Part shown: positions 35,321 to 43,713 of the stretch, piece by piece
How positions within the stretch are numbered: position 1 is the stretch's first letter
Layout: each line of letters begins with the position of its first letter
NCBI RefSeq assembly: GCF_030519475.1
Contig: NZ_JAUMKD010000002.1
Location: 491,501-555,500, forward strand
Source: Micromonospora sp. C28SCA-DRY-2
GTDB lineage: Bacteria; Actinomycetota; Actinomycetes; Mycobacteriales; Micromonosporaceae
Length of the DNA: 64,000 nucleotides
Direction of reading: 5' to 3'
Position numbers and translations under genes: made by a program
The notes under the pieces: model-generated
What the model was told of the DNA's origin: nothing
Seen by the model: only the letters and a program-made list of their open reading frames with translations
Database searches by the model: none

Positions 35321-37270
35321 ATGCGTCCGTCGTACCCCCGTCGTCACGGCCGGTCACTCGCCGCGCTGGCCGCGATCGTGCTCGCGGCCGGCGGCCTCAC
35401 CGCCTGCTCCGACAGCGACGGGCCGGAACGAAGCGTGGACGCCTTCCTCGCCGGCTGGCGCTCCGGCGACCTGCAGGCGGTCGGGTTCGTCGACCCGACC
35501 GGCGCGAAGGTGCCGGCGGCCGACGTCGCCCGGGAGATCAAGGAACTCTCCGGCGAGCTGGCGGCCACCCCGCCGGCGCTGAGCCGCCGGGGCGAACCGA
35601 AGATCACCGCGGACACCGCCACCGCGGTCGTCAAGGTCGAGTGGACCCTGCCGGGCGACACCCGCTGGGCGTACGACCGGTCGATCCGGCTGACCCGCGG
35701 CGGCGACGACCAGTGGCAGGTGATCTGGGAGCCGAAGGTGGTGCAGGAGCAGCTCAGCCGGGGCGACCGGCTCGGGCTGCGCCGGCAGACCGGACCGCGG
35801 GCCGCGGTGCTCGACGACGCCGGCCAGCCGATCGTGGCGCCCCGACCGGTGGTCCGGGTGGGGGTGCAGCCGAGCGAGGCGACCGACGTCCCGGGCCTGG
35901 TCCGCAAGCTGGACGCCGCGTTCCGGGCGATCCGGCCGGCGATCACCCCGCCGGTCGACCTCTCCGGCCTGCCCAAGCGCCTCGCCGACGCCGACCCGGG
36001 CGCCTTCGTCGAGGTGGTGACCCTGCGGGAGGACGCCTACCGGCAGATCAAGTCGCGGATCTACGACCTGCCCGGCACCAAGTTCCGCTCCGACCGGCTG
36101 GATCTCGCCCCCACCCGCGAGTTCGCCCGGGCGGTGCTCGGCTCGGTCGACCCGGCGCAGGCCGACGACCTGGCCCGGCACCCCGACCGGTACGCCGCCG
36201 GCGACCTGGTCGGCCACGGCGGTCTGCAGGGGCGCTACGACGAGCGGCTGCGCGGCACGCCGGGGCTGAGCGTGATCATCGAGCGGCCCGGGCCGGACGG
36301 CACCATGACGCCGACCGACACCGAGGTGTTCCGCCGGGACCCACAACCCGGCAAGCCGCTGAAGACCACCCTCGACGTGGCGACCCAGAACGCGGCCGAC
36401 GCGGCGCTGCGCGGCGAGCGGCGGCGCGCGGCGCTGGTGGCGCTGCGGATCAGCGACGGGGCGGTGCTCGCCGCGGCGAACGGCCCGGGCGCGGCCGGCG
36501 AGAACCTCGCCTTCACCGCCCAGGTACCGCCGGGATCGACCTTCAAGATGGTCAGCGCGCTCGGGCTGCTGGACCGCGGCGCGGTCACCCTGGACGGGCG
36601 GGTCGACTGCCCGAAGACGTTCACCGTCGACGGCCGGGCGTTCAAGAACTCCGACAACTTCGTGCTCGGCTCGGTGCCGTTCCGCACCGACTTCGCGAAG
36701 TCCTGCAACACCGCGTTCACCGCGCTGGCCCCGAAGCTGGGTGCGGACGGGCTCGCGGTGGCCGGCCGGTCGCTGGGCCTGGAGGGGCAGTGGGACGTCG
36801 GCCTGGACGCCTTCACCGGCAAGGTCTCCGCCAACGGCGGCGCCACCGAGCAGGCCGCCGCCGCGATCGGCCAGGGCACCACCGTGGTCAGCCCGCTGGC
36901 CATGGCGTCGGCCACCGCCGCCGTCGCCCGGGGCCGCTTCGAGCAGCCGAAGCTGGTGCTGGACCCGGCCCCGGCCCAGCCGGCCGCCCCCGGCCAGCCG
37001 CTCAGGGCCGAGTCGGTCGAGGCGGTGAAGACGATGATGCGGGAGGTGGTCACCGCCGGCACCGGCACCGCCCTGAAGGACGTGCCGGGCGACCCGGTGC
37101 ACGGCAAGACCGGCACCGCCGAGTACGACAACAACCCGGCGCACACCCACGCCTGGTTCGTCGGCTGGCAGGGCGACGTCGCGTTCGCGGTCTTCGTCGA
37201 GCAGGGCGGCGCGAGCACCGCGAGCGCCGTCCCGATCGCCGAACGCTTCCTCCGCGCCCTCCCCCGCTGA
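35321..37270 (+). CDS. Lipoprotein penicillin-binding protein with MecA-N domain
   Basis: A 649-residue class B-like transpeptidase. The signal ends in the lipobox LTAC (Cys28). A MecA N-terminal NTF2-like domain (about 33-145) and a PBP dimerisation region (150-320) follow. The transpeptidase domain has SxxK at Ser406 (STFK), SxN at 461 (SCN) and KTG at 596. It would cross-link peptidoglycan at the outer face of the membrane; MecA-N proteins can have low beta-lactam affinity, but nothing here shows resistance. AAGGAG precedes the ATG at 35321. Divergent from the glutamate dehydrogenase gene. Confidence 0.94.
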   Translation: MRPSYPRRHGRSLAALAAIVLAAGGLTACSDSDGPERSVDAFLAGWRSGDLQAVGFVDPTGAKVPAADVAREIKELSGELAATPPALSRRGEPKITADTATAVVKVEWTLPGDTRWAYDRSIRLTRGGDDQWQVIWEPKVVQEQLSRGDRLGLRRQTGPRAAVLDDAGQPIVAPRPVVRVGVQPSEATDVPGLVRKLDAAFRAIRPAITPPVDLSGLPKRLADADPGAFVEVVTLREDAYRQIKSRIYDLPGTKFRSDRLDLAPTREFARAVLGSVDPAQADDLARHPDRYAAGDLVGHGGLQGRYDERLRGTPGLSVIIERPGPDGTMTPTDTEVFRRDPQPGKPLKTTLDVATQNAADAALRGERRRAALVALRISDGAVLAAANGPGAAGENLAFTAQVPPGSTFKMVSALGLLDRGAVTLDGRVDCPKTFTVDGRAFKNSDNFVLGSVPFRTDFAKSCNTAFTALAPKLGADGLAVAGRSLGLEGQWDVGLDAFTGKVSANGGATEQAAAAIGQGTTVVSPLAMASATAAVARGRFEQPKLVLDPAPAQPAAPGQPLRAESVEAVKTMMREVVTAGTGTALKDVPGDPVHGKTGTAEYDNNPAHTHAWFVGWQGDVAFAVFVEQGGASTASAVPIAERFLRALPR

Positions 37271-37294
37271 CCCCCCCACGGGGCCCCGCAGCGT

Positions 37295-37349
37295 TGATCA
37301 AGCGGTTTGCGTCAACCACCGACCGGGTTCTGACACAACCCCTTGATCA
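37295..37349. repeat. Inverted repeat TGATCAAG...CTTGATCA
   Basis: TGATCAAGCGGTT and AACCCCTTGATCA are 13-base arms with one mismatch, separated by 29 bases, just after the penicillin-binding protein gene. It could act as a terminator or be a copy of a dispersed element. Confidence 0.5.
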
Positions 37350-37471
37350 TTTTCCCGAAGCAGGGGGCGGGCCGAAACGAGGGCGGATGAGGCCCTGTGG
37401 CGGCGAGGTGGGTGCGCGAGTGCCGGCCCCGCTTCGTCGCCGCGCTGGTCCTCCGCGTGCGCGACCTGCCC

Positions 37472-37654
37472 ACGTCGCCCTCGTGGTCGGCACGTCGCCG
37501 TCCTGGTCGGCACGTCGCCGTCCTGGTCGGCATGGTCGCCCTCGTGGTCGGCACGTCGCCGTCCTGGTCGGCACGTCGCCGTCCTGGTCGGCACGGTCGC
37601 CGTCCTGGTCGGCACGGTCGCCCTCGTGGTCGGCGCGTCGCCCTCGGGGTCGGT
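37472..37654. repeat. Tandem array of nine 20-21-base units
   Basis: Units follow ACGTCGCC(G/C)TC(C/G)TGGTCGGC. Two sequence variants alternate in an irregular order (GTCCTGG in five units, CTCGTGG in three, one diverged). Three units have one extra G. No spacer is present, so it is not a CRISPR array. Confidence 0.85.
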
Positions 37655-37815
37655 CCTCCCGGAAGCCGACACGGTGGGAGCCCTGTCGAGCTGCCCCGTC
37701 GATGGGACCACCGGCTGGCGATGACCCGCGTTCGCGCTCGCGCTCCACGCGGATGCCCCGGTAGACGGGGCAGCTCTGAAGCGTCCGCGGGAGTGTGGGG
37801 CCGCCGTGCGGAGCG

Positions 37816-39273
37816 TCAGGCGATCCCGGCGCTGGGATGGGCGGTGTCGTCCTCCGGTGCCGACAGGTCGTCGTCGGGGTCGGACTGGGCGGGCGGTTCG
37901 GTGACCAGCGGGTTCCGGCGCAGCAGCCCAGGACCGGCGGCGGCGGGCGGCCCGACCGGTTCCAGCCCGACGGAGGTCGGCCCGACGGAGGACGGCCCGA
38001 CGGAGGACGGCCCGACGGAGGACGGCCCGACGGAGGACGGCCCGACGGAGGACGGCCCGACGGGCTCCAGCCCGGCCCTGCCGGCGGCCGCGGGTGGCAC
38101 CACCGGTTCCAGGCCGGCCGCGACGGCCGCCCCGGACGCACGGACCGGCTCGCCACGGCCGGCCGCAGCGGTCGCCCCGGTCAGACCGACCGGCTCCCGG
38201 CCGGCCGGAGGAGCCGCGGCGTCCGGGCCCGGCTCGGTCGGCTGGTCGGCCTCCACGGCGCCGCGCGGCGGGACGACCCGGGCACCGGAGCGCCCGTTGC
38301 CCGGGCGGGCGGCGCGGGTGCTCGACGGGCCGGGCAGCAGCCGGGGCGGCACCGCCTCGGGCGCGCTGACCGGGGCGAGCCCGGCCACCACCGTGTTGAC
38401 GATCTCGGCGGCGTACGCGCCGTCCGGGTCGTAGTCGGGGTCGAAGACGGTCAGCTCGACGCCGAGGCAGTGCGGGGTGTCGACCAGCCCGGCCAGCAGG
38501 ATCTCCAGCTCGGCGAAGGCGATCCCGCCCGGGTCGGGCGCGTCGACCGCCGGCATCACGGCCGGGTCCAGCACGTCCACGTCGATGTGCACCCAGTAAC
38601 CGGCGCAGTCGGCGAGCTGCTCGTGCGCCCACTGCGCGGTACGGGCCGCGCCCTCGGCGCGCAGCGCCGGCACCGGCCGGGTGATGATCCCGGCGGCCTG
38701 GAGGTCGAGCCGGTACTCGTCCTGGGCCCGGATGCCGAGCACCACCACGTCGATGTCGCGGAAGTAGGGGCGGCGCCCCTCGATGGCCGCCAGGTCGGCC
38801 TGCCCCCGGCCGGTGACCAGGGCGAGATCCTCACCCGCCGCGGCGCCCACGTAGGAGGCGTTGCCGGGGTGCCGGAAGTCGGAGTGGCCGTCGACGAAGA
38901 CCAGCCCGATCCGGCCGCCGACCGCCTCGCCGAGCCGGTGCATGGCCAGCGCCGAGCCGAGCAGGATCGAGCAGTCCCCGCCGAGCACCAGCGGGAACTC
39001 CCCCCGGTCGATGATCGAGCCGATCCGGTCGGCGAGCGCCACCGAGTAGTCGGAGATCTCCCGCGCGTGGCACACGCCGTCGCCCGGCCGCCAGTCGCCC
39101 GGGTCGTACCGCGGCGGGGTCAGGCAGCCGGCGTCGCGGGCCCGCAGCCGGGCGAGCAGCTCGTGGTCGCGCAGCGCGCCGGGCGCCTTGGCGCAGCCCG
39201 GCACCGAGGTGGCCGTGGGCGGGCGCAGGCCCAGGTTGGACGGCGCGTCGAGGACGGCGATCCGGCGCATCAT
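37816..39273 (-). CDS. Arginase/agmatinase-family protein with long repetitive C-terminal tail
   Basis: A 485-residue protein. Residues 1-315 form a ureohydrolase domain with metal-site motifs GGDCS (residues 98-102), VFVDGHSDF (Asp128, His130, Asp132) and HIDVDVLDP. Family members hydrolyse arginine, agmatine or related guanidino compounds with two manganese ions. The usual GGDHS histidine is Cys101 here, which could alter metal binding or substrate. Residues 320-485 are Pro/Ala/Gly-rich with six GPSSV-type repeats (GPSSVGPSSV...), probably disordered. Start ATG 39273 or 39270, with GGGAG close upstream. Monocistronic after a hairpin that ends the thioredoxin gene. Confidence 0.87.
   Translation of the reverse strand: MMRRIAVLDAPSNLGLRPPTATSVPGCAKAPGALRDHELLARLRARDAGCLTPPRYDPGDWRPGDGVCHAREISDYSVALADRIGSIIDRGEFPLVLGGDCSILLGSALAMHRLGEAVGGRIGLVFVDGHSDFRHPGNASYVGAAAGEDLALVTGRGQADLAAIEGRRPYFRDIDVVVLGIRAQDEYRLDLQAAGIITRPVPALRAEGAARTAQWAHEQLADCAGYWVHIDVDVLDPAVMPAVDAPDPGGIAFAELEILLAGLVDTPHCLGVELTVFDPDYDPDGAYAAEIVNTVVAGLAPVSAPEAVPPRLLPGPSSTRAARPGNGRSGARVVPPRGAVEADQPTEPGPDAAAPPAGREPVGLTGATAAAGRGEPVRASGAAVAAGLEPVVPPAAAGRAGLEPVGPSSVGPSSVGPSSVGPSSVGPSSVGPTSVGLEPVGPPAAAGPGLLRRNPLVTEPPAQSDPDDDLSAPEDDTAHPSAGIA
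37965..38064 (-). repeat. In-frame 15-bp tandem repeats in the arginase-family gene
   Basis: About six copies of CCCGACGGAGGACGG on the plus strand encode GPSSV units in the tail of the protein. DNA identity between copies is nearly complete, so copy number probably varies between strains. Confidence 0.85.
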
Positions 39274-39296
39274 GGGCTCCCGTCCTCGGTGGTCGG

Positions 39297-39322
39297 GCGG
39301 GCCGGCCGGGACGCCGGCCCGC
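39297..39322 (-). terminator. Hairpin after the thioredoxin-like gene
   Basis: A 10-bp perfect stem GCGGGCCGGC with a 6-base loop, 17 bases past the stop and before the arginase-family start. Confidence 0.5.
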
Positions 39323-39339
39323 GCTGGCGTGCTACGTGC

Positions 39340-40248
39340 TCAGAACAGGGCGCTGGCCAGGGCCCGGCGGGCCGAGGCCACCGCGGGGTCCTCCGGACCG
39401 GCGATGGTGAACAGTCCGACGAGGTGCTGGCGTACCTTCTCCCGGTCGTCGCCGGCGGTGCGCCGGACCACGCCGACCAGCCGCCGGTAGGCCTGCTCGG
39501 CCATGCCGCTGAGCACCTCGATGTCGGCGGCCAGCAGCTGCGCGTCCACGTCGTCGGGGTCGGCCTCGGCGGCGGCAAGCGCCGCCTGCGGGTCGGCGCC
39601 GGCCACCCGGCGGGCCAGGCCGACCTGGGCCAGGCCGGCCTCGGCCGCGGCGTCGGCCGGCGAGTCGGCCAGGATCTTGCGGTACGCCCGCTCGGCGGCG
39701 TCCAGGTCGCCGCTCATCAGGGCGTCGTCGGCCTCGTCCAGGCGGGGGTCGGTCGGCTCCGCCACGCTCACGCCGCCGGCCTTGAGCACCGCCTGGATCC
39801 ACTGCCGCAGCTGCGCCTCCGGCACCACCCCGGAGAAGGCGTCGATCGGCTGGCCGCCGACCACCGCGTAGACCATCGGGATGCCCTGCACCCGGAACAT
39901 CTGGGCGATGCGCGGGTTGGCGTCCACGTCGATCTTGGCGAGCACCCAGGCGCCGCCGCCCTCGACGGCCAGCCGCTCCAGCACCGGGGAGAGCTGCTTG
40001 CACGGCTCGCACCACTCGGCCCAGAAGTCCACCACGACCGGTGTGTTCAGCGAGCGTTCGAGGACCTCGGACTGGAAGGTCGCCTCGGTCACGTCGATGA
40101 CGGTGACGCCGCCGCCGACGGCGCCGCCGGGGGCACCGGCGGGCGGACCGGCCTGGGCCGGGGTCGGGCTCGGGGCAGGGGTGCGCAGCGCGCTGAGGTC
40201 GACCGCGCCGCGGGTGAAGATCGACGAGGTGATCCGTGGGTCGCTCAT
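39340..40248 (-). CDS. Thioredoxin-fold co-chaperone (YbbN/CnoX-like)
   Basis: A 302-residue protein. A disordered Pro/Ala N-terminus (about 20-48) is followed by a thioredoxin domain with [16 protein letters not shown] (active site WCEPC near residue 78) and cis-proline in [10 protein letters not shown]-terminal TPR-like domain (about 175-302) has alanine-rich helices such as [18 protein letters not shown]. This architecture matches YbbN/CnoX proteins that combine redox and holdase activity. ATG 40248 (MSDPRI). No disulfide reductase gene is nearby. Confidence 0.9.
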   Translation of the reverse strand: MSDPRITSSIFTRGAVDLSALRTPAPSPTPAQAGPPAGAPGGAVGGGVTVIDVTEATFQSEVLERSLNTPVVVDFWAEWCEPCKQLSPVLERLAVEGGGAWVLAKIDVDANPRIAQMFRVQGIPMVYAVVGGQPIDAFSGVVPEAQLRQWIQAVLKAGGVSVAEPTDPRLDEADDALMSGDLDAAERAYRKILADSPADAAAEAGLAQVGLARRVAGADPQAALAAAEADPDDVDAQLLAADIEVLSGMAEQAYRRLVGVVRRTAGDDREKVRQHLVGLFTIAGPEDPAVASARRALASALF

Positions 40249-40350
40249 GGTTATCTAGTCTCGCACGCGCGCGCCCCAACGCCGATCAACCGCGACGGCG
40301 ACAGTTGCAGTTCTCACCCTGCTCACCGCCCCTGCCCACCCCCACCCCGG

Positions 40351-42039
40351 TCAGAAGCGGGCGGGTTCGCGGTAGGTGCCCCATTCGGTGCGGAGGGCGT
40401 CGCAGATCTCGCCGAGGGTGGCTTCGGCGCGGACGGCGTCGAGCATGGCCGGGATCATGTTCTCGCCGGTGCGGCTGACCTCGACCATGCGGGCCACGGC
40501 CGCCTTGACCGCCGCGTCGTCGCGGGTCGCCTTGCGCTCGGCCAGCACCCGGCGCTGCTCCAGCTCCACCTCGTGCGAGATGCGCAGGATCTCCAGGTCC
40601 TTGGCGACCGTGTTGGTGTGGCAGTTGACCCCGACGATCTTCTTCTCGCCCTTCTCCAGCGCCTGCTGGTAGGCGAACGCCGACTCGGCGATGTGGCCGG
40701 TGAACCAGCCGTCCTCGATGCCGCGCAGGATGCCGGAGGTCATCGGGCCGATCTGGTGCGGGCCCTCGCCGCCGAGCTGCCGGATCCGGGCGAAGATCTC
40801 CTCCGCCTCGGCCTCGATCTTGTCGGTGAGCGCCTCGACGTACCACGACCCGCCCAGCGGGTCGGCCACGTTGGTCACCCCGGTCTCCTCCATCAGCACC
40901 TGCTGGGTACGCAGGGCGATCTCGGCGGACTCGTCGGTGGGCAGCGCGAGCGTCTCGTCCAGGGCGTTGGTGTGCAGCGAGTTGGTGCCGCCGAGCACCG
41001 CCGCGAGCGCCTCGACGGCGGTCCGCACCACGTTGTTCACCGGCTGCTGGGCGGTCAGCGAGACCCCCGCGGTCTGCGTGTGGAACCGCAGCCAGAGAGC
41101 CTTCTCGCTGGTGGCGCCGTAGACGTCGCGCAGCCACCGGGCCCAGATCCGGCGGGCGGCCCGGAACTTGGCGATCTCCTCGAAGAAGTCGACGTGCGAG
41201 TCGAAGAAGAAGCTCAGGCCGGGCGCGAAGACGTTCACGTCCAGGCCGCGGGAGAGGCCGAGCTCGACGTAGCCGAACCCGTCGGCGAGGGTGTACGCCA
41301 GCTCCTGCGCGGCGGTCGAGCCGGCCTCGCGGATGTGGTAGCCGGAGACCGAGAGCGGCTTGTAGCGGGGGATCTCCCGGGCGCAGTACTCCATCAGGTC
41401 GCCGATCAGGCGCAGGTGCGGCTCCGGGTCGAAGAGCCACTCCTTCTGCGCGATGTACTCCTTGAAGATGTCCGTCTGGAGGGTGCCGTCCAGGCTGGAC
41501 AGGTCGGCGCCCTGCCGCTCGGCGGCCACCAGGTACATGCAGAACACCGGCACGGCCGGGCCGGAGATGGTCATCGAGGTGGTCACCCCGGCCAGGTCGA
41601 TGCCGTCGAAGAGCACCTCCATGTCGGCGGCGCTGTCCACCGCGACCCCGCAGTGCCCGACCTCGCCGAGCGCCTGCGGGTCGTCCGAGTCCCGCCCCAT
41701 CAGGGTGGGCATGTCGAAGGCGACCGAGAGGCCGCCGCCGCCGGCGCCCAGGATCATCTTGTAGCGCTCGTTGGTCTGCCGGGCGTTGCCGAAGCCGGCG
41801 AACTGCCGGATGGTCCAGGTCCGCCCCCGGTAGCCGGTCGGGTAGAGGCCCCGGGTGTACGGGAACTCGCCCGGCCAGCCGATCCGCTCGAAGCCCGGGT
41901 AGGCGACGCCCTCCGGCGGCCCGTAGACCGGGTCGACGGTCATCCCGGAGAGCGTGGTGAAGTCGGCGTCCCGCTTGCGCGCGGCGTCGTAGCGGGCCTG
42001 CCAGCGTGCCCGTCCGGCTGCGATCTCGTCGGCGTTCAT
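40351..42039 (-). CDS. icmA: Acyl-CoA mutase large subunit, isobutyryl-CoA mutase type
   Basis: A 562-residue B12-dependent mutase large subunit (TIM barrel only, without the C-terminal cobalamin-binding domain), as in IcmA. Substrate residues that distinguish isobutyryl-CoA from methylmalonyl-CoA mutase are Phe80 and Gln198 in IcmA, versus Tyr89 and Arg207 in methylmalonyl-CoA mutase. Here Phe80 is in [11 protein letters not shown] and Gln198 in [11 protein letters not shown], at exactly those numbers. It should interconvert n-butyryl- and isobutyryl-CoA with a separate IcmB subunit that is not in this window. GAGGAGGAG precedes the ATG. The promoter has TACACT and a dyad shared with two other acyl-CoA genes. 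Confidence 0.93.
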   Translation of the reverse strand: MNADEIAAGRARWQARYDAARKRDADFTTLSGMTVDPVYGPPEGVAYPGFERIGWPGEFPYTRGLYPTGYRGRTWTIRQFAGFGNARQTNERYKMILGAGGGGLSVAFDMPTLMGRDSDDPQALGEVGHCGVAVDSAADMEVLFDGIDLAGVTTSMTISGPAVPVFCMYLVAAERQGADLSSLDGTLQTDIFKEYIAQKEWLFDPEPHLRLIGDLMEYCAREIPRYKPLSVSGYHIREAGSTAAQELAYTLADGFGYVELGLSRGLDVNVFAPGLSFFFDSHVDFFEEIAKFRAARRIWARWLRDVYGATSEKALWLRFHTQTAGVSLTAQQPVNNVVRTAVEALAAVLGGTNSLHTNALDETLALPTDESAEIALRTQQVLMEETGVTNVADPLGGSWYVEALTDKIEAEAEEIFARIRQLGGEGPHQIGPMTSGILRGIEDGWFTGHIAESAFAYQQALEKGEKKIVGVNCHTNTVAKDLEILRISHEVELEQRRVLAERKATRDDAAVKAAVARMVEVSRTGENMIPAMLDAVRAEATLGEICDALRTEWGTYREPARF

Positions 42040-42076
42040 CCGCGGGGCTCCTCCTCGAGCTCTCGACTGCACGTCG

Positions 42077-42082
42077 AGTGTA
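42077..42082 (-). promoter_or_regulatory. -10 element of the mutase promoter
   Basis: TACACT on the minus strand, 38 bases before the ATG. The -35 position at 17-base spacing (42100-42105) falls in the dyad at 42092-42109. Confidence 0.5.
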
Positions 42083-42091
42083 GGCCGGGAG

Positions 42092-42109
42092 CCTGAACGA
42101 TCGCTAAGG
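42092..42109 (-). promoter_or_regulatory. Shared dyad motif, copy 1 (mutase promoter)
   Basis: Minus strand CCTTAGCGATCGTTCAGG, an imperfect dyad (CTTAGCG-AT-CGTTCAG). Related copies lie in the thiolase/epimerase and hydroxyacyl-CoA dehydrogenase promoters. Position over the -35 suggests repression. Confidence 0.5.
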
Positions 42110-42147
42110 GAAGTCGTACCGGCTGGTAACCAGAGCGCGCCGGACGC

Positions 42148-42561
42148 TCAGGCGGTCGGCGCGGCGGGCTCGCCCAGGGCCACGTCGTCGACCCGGATGT
42201 TGACCTGGTCGACCCGCAGCCCGTACGCCTCGACCGCCTCGGTCACCTTCGCCCGCACCGCCTCGGTCACCTCGGGCACCGTCCGGCCCGCCTCGATCAC
42301 GATGACCAGGTTGACCACCGCGGCGCCGTTCTTCACCTGCGCCGAGGCGCCGCGCGTCGCGTCGCCCACGCTGTCCAGGCCGACCCGGTCGAGCACCGAG
42401 TTGAAGAACCGGGCCACGTCGCCGCCCAGCTCGGTCACGCCGGGCACCGAGCGCGCGGCGGCGACCGCGATCTTCTCCACCACCTCGTCGGAGACGGAGG
42501 TGGTGCCGCCCGCCACCGCGTCCGGCGTCACCGACAGGTCCCGCGTCGCCTCGTCGCTCAT
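42148..42561 (-). CDS. Asp23/Gls24 family envelope stress response protein
   Basis: A 137-residue protein with the Asp23 pattern: VSDEVVEKIAVAAARSVPGV near the N-terminus, then AAVVNLVIVIEAGRTVPEV and VNIRVDDVALGE. Members associate with the inner face of the membrane and are tied to cell-envelope stress in Gram-positive bacteria. ATG 42561 is chosen, with GGGAG just upstream; a longer in-frame start is possible at 42582. It lies between the mutase and MeaB genes on the same strand without obvious functional link. Confidence 0.88.
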   Translation of the reverse strand: MSDEATRDLSVTPDAVAGGTTSVSDEVVEKIAVAAARSVPGVTELGGDVARFFNSVLDRVGLDSVGDATRGASAQVKNGAAVVNLVIVIEAGRTVPEVTEAVRAKVTEAVEAYGLRVDQVNIRVDDVALGEPAAPTA

Positions 42562-42693
42562 GCTCTCCCACTCCGCCCGCACATCACCGCCCCACGCCGA
42601 CCGTGGAGCGGTGCGAGCGTACTAGTTCCGGACGGTCCGGGGTGGACACGGCACCGGCCGGTCCGGGCCGGCGGGACGGAACCGGCGCGACGC

Positions 42694-43713
42694 TCAGGAG
42701 CCGAGTTGCGCGAGCAGCTCGTCCGCCGCCGCGTACGGGTCCAGCGCCCCCTCGGCCACCTTCGCGGCGAGCGCCGGCAGCTCCGTACCGTCGCGCAGCG
42801 AGCCGATCCGGTCGCGCAGCGTGCCGAGCGCTATCGCCTCGATCTCGGCGGCGGCCCGTGCCTCCTGCCGGCGGCGCAGCTCGCCGTGCTCGACCAGCCA
42901 GCCGCGGTGCTTGTCGATCGCGGCCGCGATGTCGTCGATCCCCTCGCCGCGGGCGGCGACGGAGCGCACCACCTGCGGGCGCCACTGGCCCGGCCCGCGC
43001 TCGCCCAGCGCGATCATCCCCTGGATGTCGCGCACCGTGGCGTCGGCGCCGTCCCGGTCGGCCTTGTTGACCACGAAGACGTCGGCGATCTCCAGGATGC
43101 CGGCCTTGACCGCCTGGATCGCGTCGCCCATCCCGGGGGCGAGCAGCACCAGCGTGGTGTCGGCCAGCGAGGCGACCTCCACCTCCGCCTGCCCGACGCC
43201 GACGGTCTCGACCAGCACCACGTCGCAGCCGGCGCCCTCCAGCACCCGGACCGCCTGCGGGGTGGCCGCGGAGAGCCCGCCGAGGTGACCCCGGCTGGAC
43301 ATGGACCGGATGTAGACGCCGGGGTCGGTGGCGTGGTCCTGCATCCGCACCCGGTCACCGAGGATCGCCCCGCCGGTGAACGGGCTGGACGGGTCGATGG
43401 CCAGCACACCCACCCGGTGCCCGCGGGCGCGCAGCGCCCGGACCAGCTCGTTGGTGGTGGTGGACTTGCCCACGCCCGGGGAACCGGTCAGCCCGACCAC
43501 CTGGGCCTGGCCGGCGTACGGGGCCAGCGCCTCGGCGATCCGCGGCAGCGTCTCGTCGCCGGACTCGACCAGGGTGATCAGCCGGGCCACCGCGCGGGGG
43601 TCACCCGCGCGGGCCCGCTCGACCAGCATCGGCACGTCCCGGCTGCGGCGCACCGATCCGGTGCCCGCCGCCGGGACGCTGTCGACGGTCTCGCTCACTG
43701 TCGGTTCGCTCAC
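42694..43713 (-). CDS. meaB: Methylmalonyl-CoA mutase-associated GTPase MeaB
   Basis: A 339-residue G3E-family GTPase chaperone that protects and loads B12-dependent acyl-CoA mutases. The P-loop is GSPGVGKST, with [37 protein letters not shown] (switch region) and the NKxD motif VNKAD. GTG 43713 overlaps the thiolase stop in a GTGA junction, so the two are translationally coupled. Its likely client is the mutase encoded just downstream at 40351-42039, or another B12 mutase elsewhere. Confidence 0.95.
   Translation of the reverse strand: MSEPTVSETVDSVPAAGTGSVRRSRDVPMLVERARAGDPRAVARLITLVESGDETLPRIAEALAPYAGQAQVVGLTGSPGVGKSTTTNELVRALRARGHRVGVLAIDPSSPFTGGAILGDRVRMQDHATDPGVYIRSMSSRGHLGGLSAATPQAVRVLEGAGCDVVLVETVGVGQAEVEVASLADTTLVLLAPGMGDAIQAVKAGILEIADVFVVNKADRDGADATVRDIQGMIALGERGPGQWRPQVVRSVAARGEGIDDIAAAIDKHRGWLVEHGELRRRQEARAAAEIEAIALGTLRDRIGSLRDGTELPALAAKVAEGALDPYAAADELLAQLGS

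Larger units (their letters stand above)
37271..37815. other. 545-base repeat-rich intergenic region
   Basis: Holds an inverted TGATCAAG element and a tandem array of 20-base units, described separately. Frames across the array encode only repetitive Pro/Thr/Arg strings and carry no ribosome binding site, so I call no gene. Confidence 0.6.

Noticed and set aside
37472-37654. CRISPR array
   Set aside because: Units are adjacent, 20-21 bases, without spacers, and no cas gene is present.
37347-38156. Repeat-encoding protein on the minus strand (Pro/Thr/Arg and Gly/Arg/Pro units)
   Set aside because: The frame is a translation of both tandem arrays, overlaps the arginase-family gene in another frame and lacks a start signal.
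37795-42096. 1433-codon plus-strand frame across arginase, thioredoxin and mutase genes
   Set aside because: Composition is Gly/Arg/Val/Asp-rich without any domain, and it is antisense to three well-supported genes.
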